From contig CAJTWM010000001.1 of assembly GCA_910579805.1 (NCBI GenBank), positions 351,961 through 415,960 of the forward strand: a DNA stretch of 64,000 nucleotides. The letters are read 5' to 3'. This document shows, one piece after another, positions 1-7,242 of this stretch. Under the pieces are notes generated by a model that worked only from the letters and a program-made list of their open reading frames with translations, searched no databases and was not told the DNA's origin. How positions within the stretch are numbered: the stretch's first letter is position 1; every line of letters starts with the position of its first letter. Source of the stretch: an uncultured Lachnospiraceae bacterium. GTDB taxonomy: Bacteria > Bacillota > Clostridia > Lachnospirales > Lachnospiraceae. The position numbers were made by a program, and so were the translations under genes.

Positions 1-375
1 TCTTATTCCTCTTTCTCCACCTGACAAAGAATCTTTCCAATCAGAAGCCAGCGTATCCTCAAAAAGGGCAAGTTGTGGATCCCCTGCTATAAAATCAAAA
101 CCGAAATCCTCTAAATAATATTTTTTCACTTCTTTAACATATCCAATTCCTTGATTTACTGGCTTTATCACATCATAAATAGTAAATCCCTTTTTTTCAT
201 AATATATTTCTGTGAACAATTCATCTCTGAAACAATAAATTGTCGCATTACACTGCGGATCTGCGTCTACTAATATAATTTTTTTCCCTTGTTTTGCAAA
301 AAAAGCTGCTAAATTACAAGTTAATGTAGTCTTTCCAACGCCGCCTTTATTATTAAACATAGCAATTGCTTTCAT
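1..375 (-). CDS. ParA/MinD-family ATPase, C-terminal part outside the window
   Basis: This is a deviant-Walker P-loop ATPase of the ParA/Soj type, a family that segregates plasmids or integrative elements. The first 125 residues are visible. They begin MKAIAMFNNKGGVGKTT, with the KGGVGKTT deviant Walker A motif at residues 9-16, and continue to the Walker A' region IILVDADPQCN near residue 40. The gene runs off the left edge of the window. It lies 47 bp downstream of the DUF1016 gene in the same direction, so it may share a transcript. A ParA homologue here suggests that the island is or was a plasmid or integrative element, but no ParB partner is visible. The family call is firm; the partition role is inferred. 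Confidence 0.85.
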   Translation of the reverse strand, partial: MKAIAMFNNKGGVGKTTLTCNLAAFFAKQGKKIILVDADPQCNATIYCFRDELFTEIYYEKKGFTIYDVIKPVNQGIGYVKEVKKYYLEDFGFDFIAGDPQLALFEDTLASDWKDSLSGGERGIR

Positions 376-421
376 AAATAATTATCCTCTCTTAAATACT
401 CTTTTATATCCTAAAATAACA

Positions 422-1522
422 TTATTCTATTTCTGTCGCCTCTTCTATCCACTGTCGCAGCTTATCTTGTAATAGCTTCTTATCTGGCAAATATAATTTA
501 TACTCAGATGCATATATATTAGCATCTGGGGGTAAGGTCAATTTTACCATGGCTTCCTTATTCTCTTTACACAGTAAAATACCAACCGTAGGATTTTCGA
601 ATTCAGTTTTTACTTCTCTATCGTAATAATTAACATACATTTGCATTTGACCTAAATCTTGATGCGAAAGCGTACCTACTTTTAAATCAATTAATACATA
701 ACATCGCAAATGTCTGTTATATAATACAAGATCCACAAAATAATCGTCTTCATCAAATGTAAACCTCTTCTGGCGTTTTTCAAACAGAAACCCTTTTCCC
801 ATCTCCATCAGAAATGCCTGTAATTTGTTAATAATTGCTGTCTCCAAATCACTTTCTACATATTCGGACTTTTCTTCCATACCTAAAAATTCAAGTACTG
901 TTGGCTGTTTCAATAAATCTTCTGGTTTTTCTACTATATTCCCTTTCTTGGCTAACTGCAATACCGCTTCCTTATTACGACTCAAAGCTAACCGCTCATA
1001 TAAACTGGAACCATATTGACGTTGTAATGTTCTGCAATTCCAACCTTCATTATATGCCTCTATCTCATAAAAATTTCTTTCATCTATATTTTCTATCCTC
1101 ATTAGAATAAGATAATGAGTCCATGTTAATTTAAATGGAATTTCCTCTTTTCCTAAAATCCGAATCAATGATTCGGATTTCGAATTCTCCAACCTCTCAA
1201 AAATTGCTCCAGAAATCCTATTCCCAAATTTCAAATAAAATTTTCTCATATTTTCTAAATTATCCACAGAAAATCCTCTTCCATATTTTTTCGTGAGTTT
1301 CAGTGACAACTGTTTCAAAACAGATTTTCCATATTTTGCTCTAATATTCCCTTGCTGCTCATCTTCAACAATTCTTTTTCCTACTAAAAGATTTGTAACT
1401 ATCTGTAATAAATTTACTTGTTTAAAAGCAGTTGACCGTGCATTTTCAACAATCTCACTTACTTGTCCATATAAATATTCAACAGCATGTTCTTCCAATT
1501 CAATCATACTCTTTTTTTCCAT
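422..1522 (-). CDS. DUF1016 / YhcG-type PD-(D/E)XK nuclease-domain protein
   Basis: The 366-residue protein has the usual two-part layout of the DUF1016 family. An N-terminal helical domain (about residues 10-185) contains VLLQIVTNLLVGKRI-like and YGSSLYERLA motifs. A C-terminal PD-(D/E)XK fold (about 215-360) shows the core VDLVLYNRHLRCYVLIDLK, which supplies the catalytic D and DxK residues. Family members are typical of mobile DNA and have been linked to Holliday-junction or restriction-like nuclease roles; the substrate cannot be read from sequence. It is full length, unlike the broken paralogue at 4977-5477. A GGAGAAAT ribosome site precedes the ATG. It is the cargo gene behind the first uvrB-fragment cassette and lies upstream of the parA-like gene. 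Confidence 0.85.
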   Translation of the reverse strand: MEKKSMIELEEHAVEYLYGQVSEIVENARSTAFKQVNLLQIVTNLLVGKRIVEDEQQGNIRAKYGKSVLKQLSLKLTKKYGRGFSVDNLENMRKFYLKFGNRISGAIFERLENSKSESLIRILGKEEIPFKLTWTHYLILMRIENIDERNFYEIEAYNEGWNCRTLQRQYGSSLYERLALSRNKEAVLQLAKKGNIVEKPEDLLKQPTVLEFLGMEEKSEYVESDLETAIINKLQAFLMEMGKGFLFEKRQKRFTFDEDDYFVDLVLYNRHLRCYVLIDLKVGTLSHQDLGQMQMYVNYYDREVKTEFENPTVGILLCKENKEAMVKLTLPPDANIYASEYKLYLPDKKLLQDKLRQWIEEATEIE

Positions 1523-1570
1523 ATTTCTCCTTCTGCTATTTTATAAAACATTTTCCATTACGAATTTTTA

Positions 1571-1684
1571 CTACAAAAAGTCACCAATTCTATTTGTCCG
1601 CCTGATACTGTCTAATCCGTAACCACCCATTTTATCCGCAAAATCCGTACTTTCCGGCACAAAGCAGTACCAATCATCACTCAT
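1571..1684 (-). CDS. Small conserved peptide (37 aa) behind the uvrB fragment
   Basis: This short frame starts MSDDWYCFVPESTDFADK and ends RRTNRIGDFL. An AGGTG ribosome-site-like stretch lies just upstream of its ATG, and it begins 17 bp after the stop of the truncated uvrB copy. I do not recognise the family. Its reality is supported by a homologous segment at about 3960-4057, which encodes VPYFVDKMGDYGRNNTRRT in the same relative frame. A frameshifted third copy lies at about 7410-7500. The shared pattern is F-x-DKMG-x-YG-xxxx-RRT, and nucleotide differences are mostly transitions. It may be a real small protein of the element or the tail of a longer ancestral gene. Confidence 0.45.
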   Translation of the reverse strand: MSDDWYCFVPESTDFADKMGGYGLDSIRRTNRIGDFL

Positions 1685-1701
1685 TTTTGCACCTAGACAC
1701 T

Positions 1702-1974
1702 CTAGGACACGAAGTATTCCACAGCGTTATTGGGGAAAAATTCTTTAAATTCTCCATATAATTGAGCCGCCAACGTCTTGTTGCGGGCCAGCACCAGGGT
1801 CGGCTTGTTCAGCGCCTGGATAATGTTTGCCATGGTAAAGGTCTTGCCGAAGCCTATGACGCCCAGCAAGATCTGGAATTGGTTGCCCTCCCGGAAGCCC
1901 TTCACCAGCTTATCAATAGCCTGGGGCTGATCGCCGGTAGGGACGTATTGTGATACTAATTTAAAATGATCCAT
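1702..1974 (-). pseudogene. uvrB: uvrB 5' fragment, copy 1 (first 90 codons)
   Basis: The frame encodes only the start of excinuclease subunit B: MDHFKLVSQYVPTGDQPQAI, then the P-loop region and the LAAQLYGEFKEFF segment, ending NAVEYFVS and a TAG stop. Intact UvrB has about 660 residues and continues YYDYYQPEAY. The cut therefore falls just before the tyrosines of the damage-probing beta-hairpin. The Walker A motif reads GVIGFGKT instead of the conserved GVTGSGKT, so ATP binding is doubtful. A good ribosome site (GAGGAG) precedes the start codon, but only 29 bp separate this copy from the upstream DUF2971 gene, leaving little room for a promoter of its own. Copy 2 at 4096-4603 stops at the identical codon. 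Confidence 0.85.
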
Positions 1975-2003
1975 GATAATAATCTCCTCAAAGCAATAAA
2001 AAA

Positions 2004-2858
2004 TTACCTATAAGAACTCAATGACTTCGTAATCAATATTGGTTCTTTCAAATTATAACCCCGCTCTGTATCATAATAATTATATTTTCTTAAAACTTGC
2101 GCAACGTCTTGTAATTCTACCTTAGCCTTAGGTCCAATCCATATTTCTTTGACAAAATCTTCTTTAATATTTGAAAAGTACAACTCCATATATGAAATTA
2201 ATCTCCCATTAGCAACTCTGAATTTAGGCTCTGAAAATGTAAAATTTCCCACTTTCATTTCATATCCATATGGACATGCATTTAATATCAAACGCCATTC
2301 TTCTTCCTCTGCAAAACTAGGATGTTTACATAAAGAAAATTCCGTTTTGTAATTTAAATTAAATTCAAATCCTAAATGTTGGACTTCTTTTTTCTCCATT
2401 CTTTTTAAGATTTCTTTAGCAATTTTTTCAGTATACTTCTCTTGTTTATTCTTATCGTAAATCACTTTAGCAAATTTTAAATTATTTTTCATAAATTGGG
2501 GTAATTGTTCAAGCACTTTTTTATTAAATCCTATAGCCATCCCTTTGCCATCATCCGCATACCCTCTCCACTGACTAAGACAATCTTTCTTTTCCGAAAA
2601 GCAAAGCGCATATGTCAGCACTGGATCAGGCACGTCATTATATATTTCATATCCAGCTTTCCACTCATGAATTATCCCTGTATCATTTTCTATCTCTCTC
2701 TCAATTATATCTTTAATTTGATTCCTACCATAAATACACTCTACACCATCATTTAATTTACTAATATCTGACATCCACAAAGATGCATTCTGTATAATAC
2801 TTAAAAATCCCTGAAGTGTGCAATAGTGATATACGATATCTAGCTCTTCTTCCTTCAT
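2004..2858 (-). CDS. DUF2971 domain protein
   Basis: The 284-residue protein matches the DUF2971 pattern. The N-terminus reads YHYCTLQGFLSIIQNASLWMSDISKLND, followed by YALCFSEKKDCLSQWRGYADDGKGMAIGF around residues 80-110. Further on is an EEEEWRLI stretch, the usual conserved acidic-W-R signature of this family. DUF2971 proteins have no settled biochemical role and are common in phage-defence islands and mobile DNA. It lies 50 bp downstream of rhuM in the same direction and ends 29 bp before the first uvrB fragment. Base composition is AT-rich like the rest of the island. Function beyond the family name is unknown. Confidence 0.75.
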   Translation of the reverse strand: MKEEELDIVYHYCTLQGFLSIIQNASLWMSDISKLNDGVECIYGRNQIKDIIEREIENDTGIIHEWKAGYEIYNDVPDPVLTYALCFSEKKDCLSQWRGYADDGKGMAIGFNKKVLEQLPQFMKNNLKFAKVIYDKNKQEKYTEKIAKEILKRMEKKEVQHLGFEFNLNYKTEFSLCKHPSFAEEEEWRLILNACPYGYEMKVGNFTFSEPKFRVANGRLISYMELYFSNIKEDFVKEIWIGPKAKVELQDVAQVLRKYNYYDTERGYNLKEPILITKSLSSYR

Positions 2859-2908
2859 CTTCTACCTCTCTTATAATTTTTATTTCAAGTTCATTGTTTC
2901 AAACTTTA

Positions 2909-3910
2909 TTATTCCCCCTTCAAAAATCTCTCTACCTCCCGGTCAAACTCCGAAATATACTCTTTATCCTGTTTTACTCGAAATACCTCATATTCCTTCT
3001 CCGCTTTTTTCATAGCGGCTTCATGCGATATTTTCCCTTTTCCATCCAACACTTCCCGTCGATTGTTTACAAGAAACTGATTTGTCTGCTCCACCCAATC
3101 CTGCATACTCATTAAAATCTCATCTTCTGCCATTAGTTCAGCATAATCAATGAACATGGTTACCAGTCTATTTAAACGGGACAATTCCCTTTCACTTAAA
3201 TAATTTTTGGCAATACCTATATCCCGCTTTAGCACTTTTCCATCTGGCGCATCCTTCCATGTTGTCAACCCCATAGTCGGCTTTTCTGAATCTGCACGCT
3301 CATGTATTAATTCAGCCGCCGTCTTTCCAGTAACTGCAAAATGAAGCTTATTCTGAACAAAGGCATAAAAATTCTTTGTAATTTTACTATTTTTATCATA
3401 ATCATAGCTACATTGTTCAAATATATCCGTGATTTTCTGATAAGCTCTACGCTCACTTGCCCTGATTTCCCGGATACGTTCTAATAATTCATCAAAATAA
3501 TCTTTTCCGAAGGGTTTTCCATTTTTCAACATATCATCATTTAACACAAAACCCTTAATAATATACTCCTTTAATGTTTTCGTTGCCCACTGCCGAAATC
3601 TGGTAGCCTTTTTTGAATTTACGCGATACCCTACAGCAATAATCGCATCCAGATTATAAAATTCCTGCATACGCTTAACATTTCTCTGTCCCTCTTTTTG
3701 AACTATTTCCATTTTGGAAACAGTTGATTTTTTTATTAGTTCTTCTTCTTCATATATATTAGTTAAATGTTTAGAAATCGCAGGTACATTTACATCAAAC
3801 AATTCTGCCATTGCCTTTTGCGTCATCCAAAACGTCTCATTTTCAAAAATAACATTTACACATATATTTGTATTTTCTATCTGATATAATATAATTTCGT
3901 GTTGATTCAT
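2909..3910 (-). CDS. RhuM-family protein
   Basis: From its likely start MNQHEIILYQIEN the protein has 333 residues. It shows the RhuM signature: TFWMTQKAMAELFDVNVPAISKHL (a DNA-binding-like helix-turn-helix region, residues 25-50), then FYNLDAIIAVGYRVNSKKATRFRQWAT (about 95-120) and a helical C-terminal half with KTAAELIHERAD. RhuM proteins were first named from a Salmonella pathogenicity island and are frequent in mobile islands; the biochemical role is unknown. The frame stays open upstream to about 4057, but that stretch is the small-peptide remnant. I chose the inner ATG because GGAGA sits just before it. A 26-bp perfect palindrome lies 18 bp upstream of the start. Confidence 0.8.
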   Translation of the reverse strand: MNQHEIILYQIENTNICVNVIFENETFWMTQKAMAELFDVNVPAISKHLTNIYEEEELIKKSTVSKMEIVQKEGQRNVKRMQEFYNLDAIIAVGYRVNSKKATRFRQWATKTLKEYIIKGFVLNDDMLKNGKPFGKDYFDELLERIREIRASERRAYQKITDIFEQCSYDYDKNSKITKNFYAFVQNKLHFAVTGKTAAELIHERADSEKPTMGLTTWKDAPDGKVLKRDIGIAKNYLSERELSRLNRLVTMFIDYAELMAEDEILMSMQDWVEQTNQFLVNNRREVLDGKGKISHEAAMKKAEKEYEVFRVKQDKEYISEFDREVERFLKGE

Positions 3911-3927
3911 ATCTGCTCTCCATTTCC

Positions 3928-3953
3928 ATCTAATAATAATATTATTATTAGAT
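3928..3953. repeat. 26-bp perfect palindrome upstream of rhuM
   Basis: The two 13-base arms ATCTAATAATAAT and ATTATTATTAGAT join without a spacer. The site lies between the small-peptide remnant and the ribosome site of the rhuM gene. Its size and position fit an operator for a dimeric repressor, perhaps RhuM itself, but an AT-rich simple-repeat origin is equally possible. Confidence 0.6.
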
Positions 3954-3959
3954 AGTCCA

Positions 3960-4051
3960 TTACACGAATCCAGGTCACAAACTCCACCCGTCCGCCTAGT
4001 GTTATTTCGTCCATAGTCCCCCATCTTGTCCACAAAATACGGTACAATCAG
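3960..4051 (-). pseudogene. Remnant copy of the small cassette peptide
   Basis: The minus strand encodes VPYFVDKMGDYGRNNTRRTGGVCDL, which aligns with the 37-residue peptide at 1571-1684 (VPESTDFADKMGGYGLDSIRRTNRIGDFL). Here the frame has no stop and runs on in frame into rhuM. No clear start with a ribosome site is seen, so I read it as a decayed copy. A third copy, with a one-base change in the G run, lies near 7410-7500. Confidence 0.4.
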
Positions 4052-4095
4052 CACCAAATAACACTAAATAATGCGGTTTTCACCCTGTCCCCAAA

Positions 4096-4603
4096 TTAGG
4101 ACACAAAATACTCTACCGCATTCTCAAGGAACATCTCCTTGAATTCTCCGTAGAGCTGCGCCGCAAGCGTCTTGTTGTGGGCGATGACCAGCGTCGGCTT
4201 CTGCAACTCCTGAATGACATTCGCCATCGTAAATGTCTTGCCGGAACCCGTAACCCCCCTAGTGCCTTGTCTTGTTGATAATTAGGCAAACCTACTTGTC
4301 TATTCGCCCATCTGCGGCGTTAGATTTTCTAGTCGTAGCCACTGCTACGCCGTCGAAAATCTGCCTTGCAGATGAACGAATATCCTGCGTAGTTTTGCCT
4401 AATTATCAACAAGACACTAGTAAAGTCTGGAATTGGTTGATCTCCTTGAAGCCTTTAACCAGCTCGACGATGGCCTGCGGCTGGTCGCCTGTGGGCCTAT
4501 AGGGAGCTTGTAATTTAAAAGCATACCCGTCTTTTGGGTCGCTTTTATGAGCAAGCAATTGACCGCTGTCAGCGGATTGCGAATTTCCTCTTTTATCTGC
4601 CAT
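4096..4603 (-). pseudogene. uvrB: uvrB 5' fragment, copy 2, interrupted by a MITE
   Basis: The start ATG has a strong GGAGG ribosome site. The frame begins MADKRGNSQSADSGQLL, an unusual N-terminal extension, followed by KLQAPYRPTGDQPQAI and NQFQTLL. At that point the 162-bp palindromic insertion breaks it. On the far side the frame resumes as GVTGSGKTFTMANVIQELQKPTLVIAHNKTLAAQLYGEFKEMF and ends NAVEYFVS with a TAA stop. Removing the insertion restores one frame of about 115 codons. The Walker A motif is intact here, unlike copy 1. The two copies differ at many positions, so they come from different uvrB alleles, but both end after the same serine codon. No downstream uvrB sequence is in the window. 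Confidence 0.85.
4259..4420. mobile_element. 162-bp palindromic MITE-like insertion
   Basis: The insertion is bounded by CTAG at both ends. Its terminal inverted repeats are about 29 bp: the left has CTTGTTGATAATTAGGCAAA and the right the reverse complement, TTTGCCTAATTATCAACAAG. The interior also pairs with itself (CATCTGC/GCAGATG, AGATTTTC/GAAAATCT and GTAGC-AGTG-GCTAC), so the whole unit can fold as one long cruciform or hairpin. It carries no coding capacity. It sits between the codons for LL and GVTG in the uvrB fragment. CTAG at both ends may be the target duplication. No transposase with matching ends lies in the window. Confidence 0.75.
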
Positions 4604-4685
4604 ATGAAAACCTCCAATTTGTGACCGGGCATTCGTCAACTGATCCTACAAGCAGGGCATTTTCCTCATTGTTACCGCGCAAAAA

Positions 4686-4763
4686 GTTTGCTTATTCGCC
4701 TGAAATTTGTATAATTTGATTTTCAATTTGTGTAAAATGGACTTACAAAGCTGGCGAATAAAC
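4686..4763. repeat. Inverted repeat flanking the uvrB copy 2 promoter
   Basis: GTTTGCTTATTCGCC at 4686-4700 faces GGCGAATAAAC at 4753-4763; ten of eleven bases pair. The arms lie on either side of the -35/-10 elements at 4708-4736. They could bind a regulator by looping or form a large hairpin. No regulator is identified. Confidence 0.45.
4708..4736 (-). promoter_or_regulatory. Promoter for uvrB copy 2 and the rhuM-DUF2971 genes
   Basis: On the minus strand TTTACA (4731-4736) and TATACA (4708-4713) are separated by 17 bp, a fair sigma-A match. Transcription would cross a leader of about 100 nt to the uvrB fragment start at 4603 and could continue through rhuM and DUF2971. Confidence 0.5.
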
Positions 4764-4898
4764 ATTAAAATAGCAATTATGTGAATGTCGGTCACAAAAC
4801 CGTATTTTTGAAACGAAACAACACTGAATAACTCCAGCCAGTACAGATAGTATTATCCAGTCATTTGGTTTTTCATTATAACATATAAGTCAAAAAAA

Positions 4899-4930
4899 GT
4901 ACAGACCAAAATCGAACTTTTGTTCTGCAC
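4899..4930. terminator. Bidirectional intrinsic terminator
   Basis: GTACAGACCAAAA pairs with the mirrored TTTTGTTCTGCAC around a short loop. Runs of T or A flank both sides, so it can work in both directions. It ends the DUF1016 remnant transcript on the minus strand. Confidence 0.7.
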
Positions 4931-4976
4931 TTTTTTATATCCTTTTTTGTGATTTGGTTATGCCAGTATCTTAGTT

Positions 4977-5477
4977 TCATGCAAGCCTTTCATATAGAGA
5001 ACTGCCATATAGCCTTCCAAGTTCATCCTTGCTCCATCCATTCTTATATGTTTCTATTTCATAGAAATGTCGCTCTTCTAAATTGTTTATTCGCATTAAA
5101 ATAAGGTAATGCGACCAGCTTAAGTAAAAACGCCTGCCTTCATCATTCACGGAAAGTTGCTCTGAATGCGGAAAAGCCGTATCGGAAATCATATCTTTTG
5201 AATATACCACATAAAAACGACGCATAAGTTTTAAATTCTCATACGAAAATCCCCTGCCAAATTCTTCTGTCAGCTGTCTGGACAACTCCTGAAAAATATA
5301 TTTTCCATAGGTTGCACGCTCACTACCATTTTGCTCCTCATCTATAATCATCCGACCAGCCTCATAATAGGAATAAACCATAGCCATGTTCACTGCCATA
5401 CTCATTTTGCGTTTTGCATCCCGAAACAACTGCACAACTTGGCCAAAAAATTTATCACTGCTTTTCATATCTTTCAT
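4977..5477 (-). pseudogene. DUF1016 N-terminal domain, truncated paralogue
   Basis: The 166 residues cover only the N-terminal helical domain of the DUF1016/YhcG family. They start MKDMKSSDKFFGQVVQLF, carry YGKYIFQELSRQLTEEFGRGFSYENLKLMRRFY, and stop at GRLYGSSLYERLA. In the full-length paralogue at 422-1522 the same motif is followed by some 180 more residues with the nuclease fold. Here a TGA follows directly and no nuclease core is found downstream, so catalysis is lost. Upstream the frame is open to the IS end at 5493, so the insertion may also have removed the native start or promoter. It might still fold as a lone domain. Confidence 0.75.
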
Positions 5478-5635
5478 TTCAAATATCTTTTCGGGGGTGT
5501 CGCAAAATCATCAAATTAGATGATTGAGCGGCACCCCTCGCCCTATGTGCAGAAAATCTGGAAAGTATCTTTGGGTGTTTGGGGGATTTCCCTGATTTTT
5601 GGCATACTTTAATAATGCTGCTGTTTTTCTATGGT

Positions 5636-6754
5636 TTATGCGGTCTCTTTGACTGGAAAGAAATAACTCCCTGTCCGGTCTTTTTGTATCTTTCCATGTA
5701 GTTTATTGATGTTATAACCCATGCACAGCAAAAGTATCTCTAGTTTTACTTTTGTTTTTCCGCGGAGCAGGAATCTTTGGAATTCATAGTCATTTTTCAG
5801 AACGCCAAAAGCTCCTTCTACTTGAATGGAACGGTTCATCCGATATTTGATCCCCGTTTCACTTAAAATGTTTTCATAGGATTCCTGCCGCTTCTCCAGA
5901 AAACTTTTGGAAATATATAACCGTTTACTGCCTTTTGCTCTGGTACATTTTTCTTTATAAGGACAACCCGTACAGTCCTCACATTCGTAAACAGTTACTT
6001 CCGATTCGTAGCCACTCTTGCTTTTCTGCCTTTTGATAAAAAGAGGGGACAATGATCTTCCGGCATGGCAGGTGTATGTGTCAGTGGTCTCATCATATCC
6101 CATGTTTTCACGTTTGCTGATATCTTTTTTAAAGCTGCGTTTTTTCCATTTCTCATAGGTCTGAGGTTTGATATAAGGTTTCTGTCTGTTTTCCCTTAAA
6201 AAGCTGTAGCCTTCTTCGCTTTCGTAACCTGAATCTGCTGTTACACTTGGATATCGGAACCCCAGTTTTTCTTCCATTGTTTTCAGAAACGGAATCAACG
6301 TCCATACATCGTTTCTGTCCTGAAAAATATCCACTGCAACGATGTATTCGCTGTCTACACCTATCTGTACATTATATCCCGGTTTTAACTGGGCATTACG
6401 CATGTGGTCATCCTTCATGTGCATAAAAGTGGCATCCGGATCTGTCTTACAGTAATTGTTCCGTCCCTGAAAACTTGCCGTGTGCCAGTCATAAATAGTC
6501 TGCCGTTCCAGAAACCTGCGGAACAGTTCCAGATACCTCTGGCTTCTGCTTTTTCTTTTTCCACTCCCGTGGACAAAAACAGTTCCGTCTGTCCTGCACT
6601 TTTCTTCCAAAAATCCGGATATCTTTTGTATATCCTGTGCCCTTGTTTCTGTGCCGACTGAAAAATCCTGTATGTATTCATGGTTCAGGAGCTGTACGGC
6701 ATCCTGTATCTTCCGGAACATTTTTCTTCCCATTTCCCAACAGACTTTTTCCAC
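5636..6754 (-). CDS. IS1182-family transposase, C-terminal part
   Basis: This frame holds the catalytic core of the transposase. The stretch DWHTASFQGRNNYCKTDPDATFMHMK is followed by LKPGYNVQIGVDSEYIVAVDIF and VTADSGYESEEGYSFL. Then come a cysteine-rich stretch, YECEDCTGCPYKEKCTRAKG, and QVEGAFGVLKNDYEFQRFLLRG near the end with its conserved glutamate. The continuous protein would read WEEKMFRKIQDAV, joining the upstream frame by a -1 shift in a run of five A residues at about 6720. The apparent start at 6754 is therefore probably not used. Without shifting or repair the element is inactive. Confidence 0.85.
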   Translation of the reverse strand: MEKVCWEMGRKMFRKIQDAVQLLNHEYIQDFSVGTETRAQDIQKISGFLEEKCRTDGTVFVHGSGKRKSRSQRYLELFRRFLERQTIYDWHTASFQGRNNYCKTDPDATFMHMKDDHMRNAQLKPGYNVQIGVDSEYIVAVDIFQDRNDVWTLIPFLKTMEEKLGFRYPSVTADSGYESEEGYSFLRENRQKPYIKPQTYEKWKKRSFKKDISKRENMGYDETTDTYTCHAGRSLSPLFIKRQKSKSGYESEVTVYECEDCTGCPYKEKCTRAKGSKRLYISKSFLEKRQESYENILSETGIKYRMNRSIQVEGAFGVLKNDYEFQRFLLRGKTKVKLEILLLCMGYNINKLHGKIQKDRTGSYFFPVKETA

Positions 6755-7242
6755 ACAAAAGTATACTTGTTGGCGCTGGCTTCCAGCTTTGTCCCGTCAA
6801 TGAACACGGTCTCCTTTGACAGTCCACCAGCCCGTTCCAGTCTTTCTACCATCTGATAGAAAAGACTCTCACAGGCATCTGCCAGAAATCCCGTACGGAA
6901 ACGGGCAATGGTACTATGATCCGGTGCTTTCTGTCCGGCTAACAGCCACATAAAGTTGATGTCACGCCGGCAGGCGGCCTCGATCTTTCTCGAAGAATAG
7001 ATGTTTTGTGAATAAGCATAGGTCAGGATCTTGAACATGGTCTTGGGGTCTACTGCCGGATTTCTGCCTTTGGCAGAGTAAGCCTTGTACAGCAAGCTGT
7101 AATCTAATCCCTCCAGTTCGTGGCTCAGCAGTCGGACAGAATCATCTTCAGGAACCAGACCTTCCAGGCTTAATGGCAAAACCAGTTGATAAGGCTCGCC
7201 AAATTCGGTATAATTTTTATGGTATTTTAATTTACTCGTCAT
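6685..7242 (-). CDS. IS1182-family transposase, N-terminal part
   Basis: The 185 residues begin MTSKLKYHKNYTEFGEPYQL and contain the IS1182 N-terminal domain: VPEDDSVRLLSHELEGLDYS, then PAVDPKTMFKILTYAYSQNIYSSRKIEAACRRDINFMWL and PDHSTIARFRT, then the first catalytic aspartate in VFIDGTKLEASANKYTFVWKKS. After WEEK the frame leaves the family alignment (CSGRYRMPYSS). The correct continuation lies in the -1 frame. IS1182 transposases are normally one frame, so a lost A in the run is likelier than programmed shifting, although a slip on AAA is possible. Confidence 0.85.
   Translation of the reverse strand: MTSKLKYHKNYTEFGEPYQLVLPLSLEGLVPEDDSVRLLSHELEGLDYSLLYKAYSAKGRNPAVDPKTMFKILTYAYSQNIYSSRKIEAACRRDINFMWLLAGQKAPDHSTIARFRTGFLADACESLFYQMVERLERAGGLSKETVFIDGTKLEASANKYTFVWKKSVGKWEEKCSGRYRMPYSS

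Larger units (their letters stand above)
4604..4976. other. Gene-free stretch between the uvrB copy 2 and the DUF1016 remnant
   Basis: This AT-rich spacer holds a promoter pointing into uvrB copy 2, an inverted repeat around that promoter, and a strong bidirectional terminator (all listed separately). I see no credible coding sequence. Confidence 0.6.

Noticed and set aside
4912..4926. CGAAC-TTTT-GTTCT resembles a Bacillus LexA box, attractive beside a uvrB fragment.
   Set aside because: It is the loop-proximal part of a strong terminator hairpin and lies far upstream of the uvrB promoter; symmetry is explained by the hairpin.
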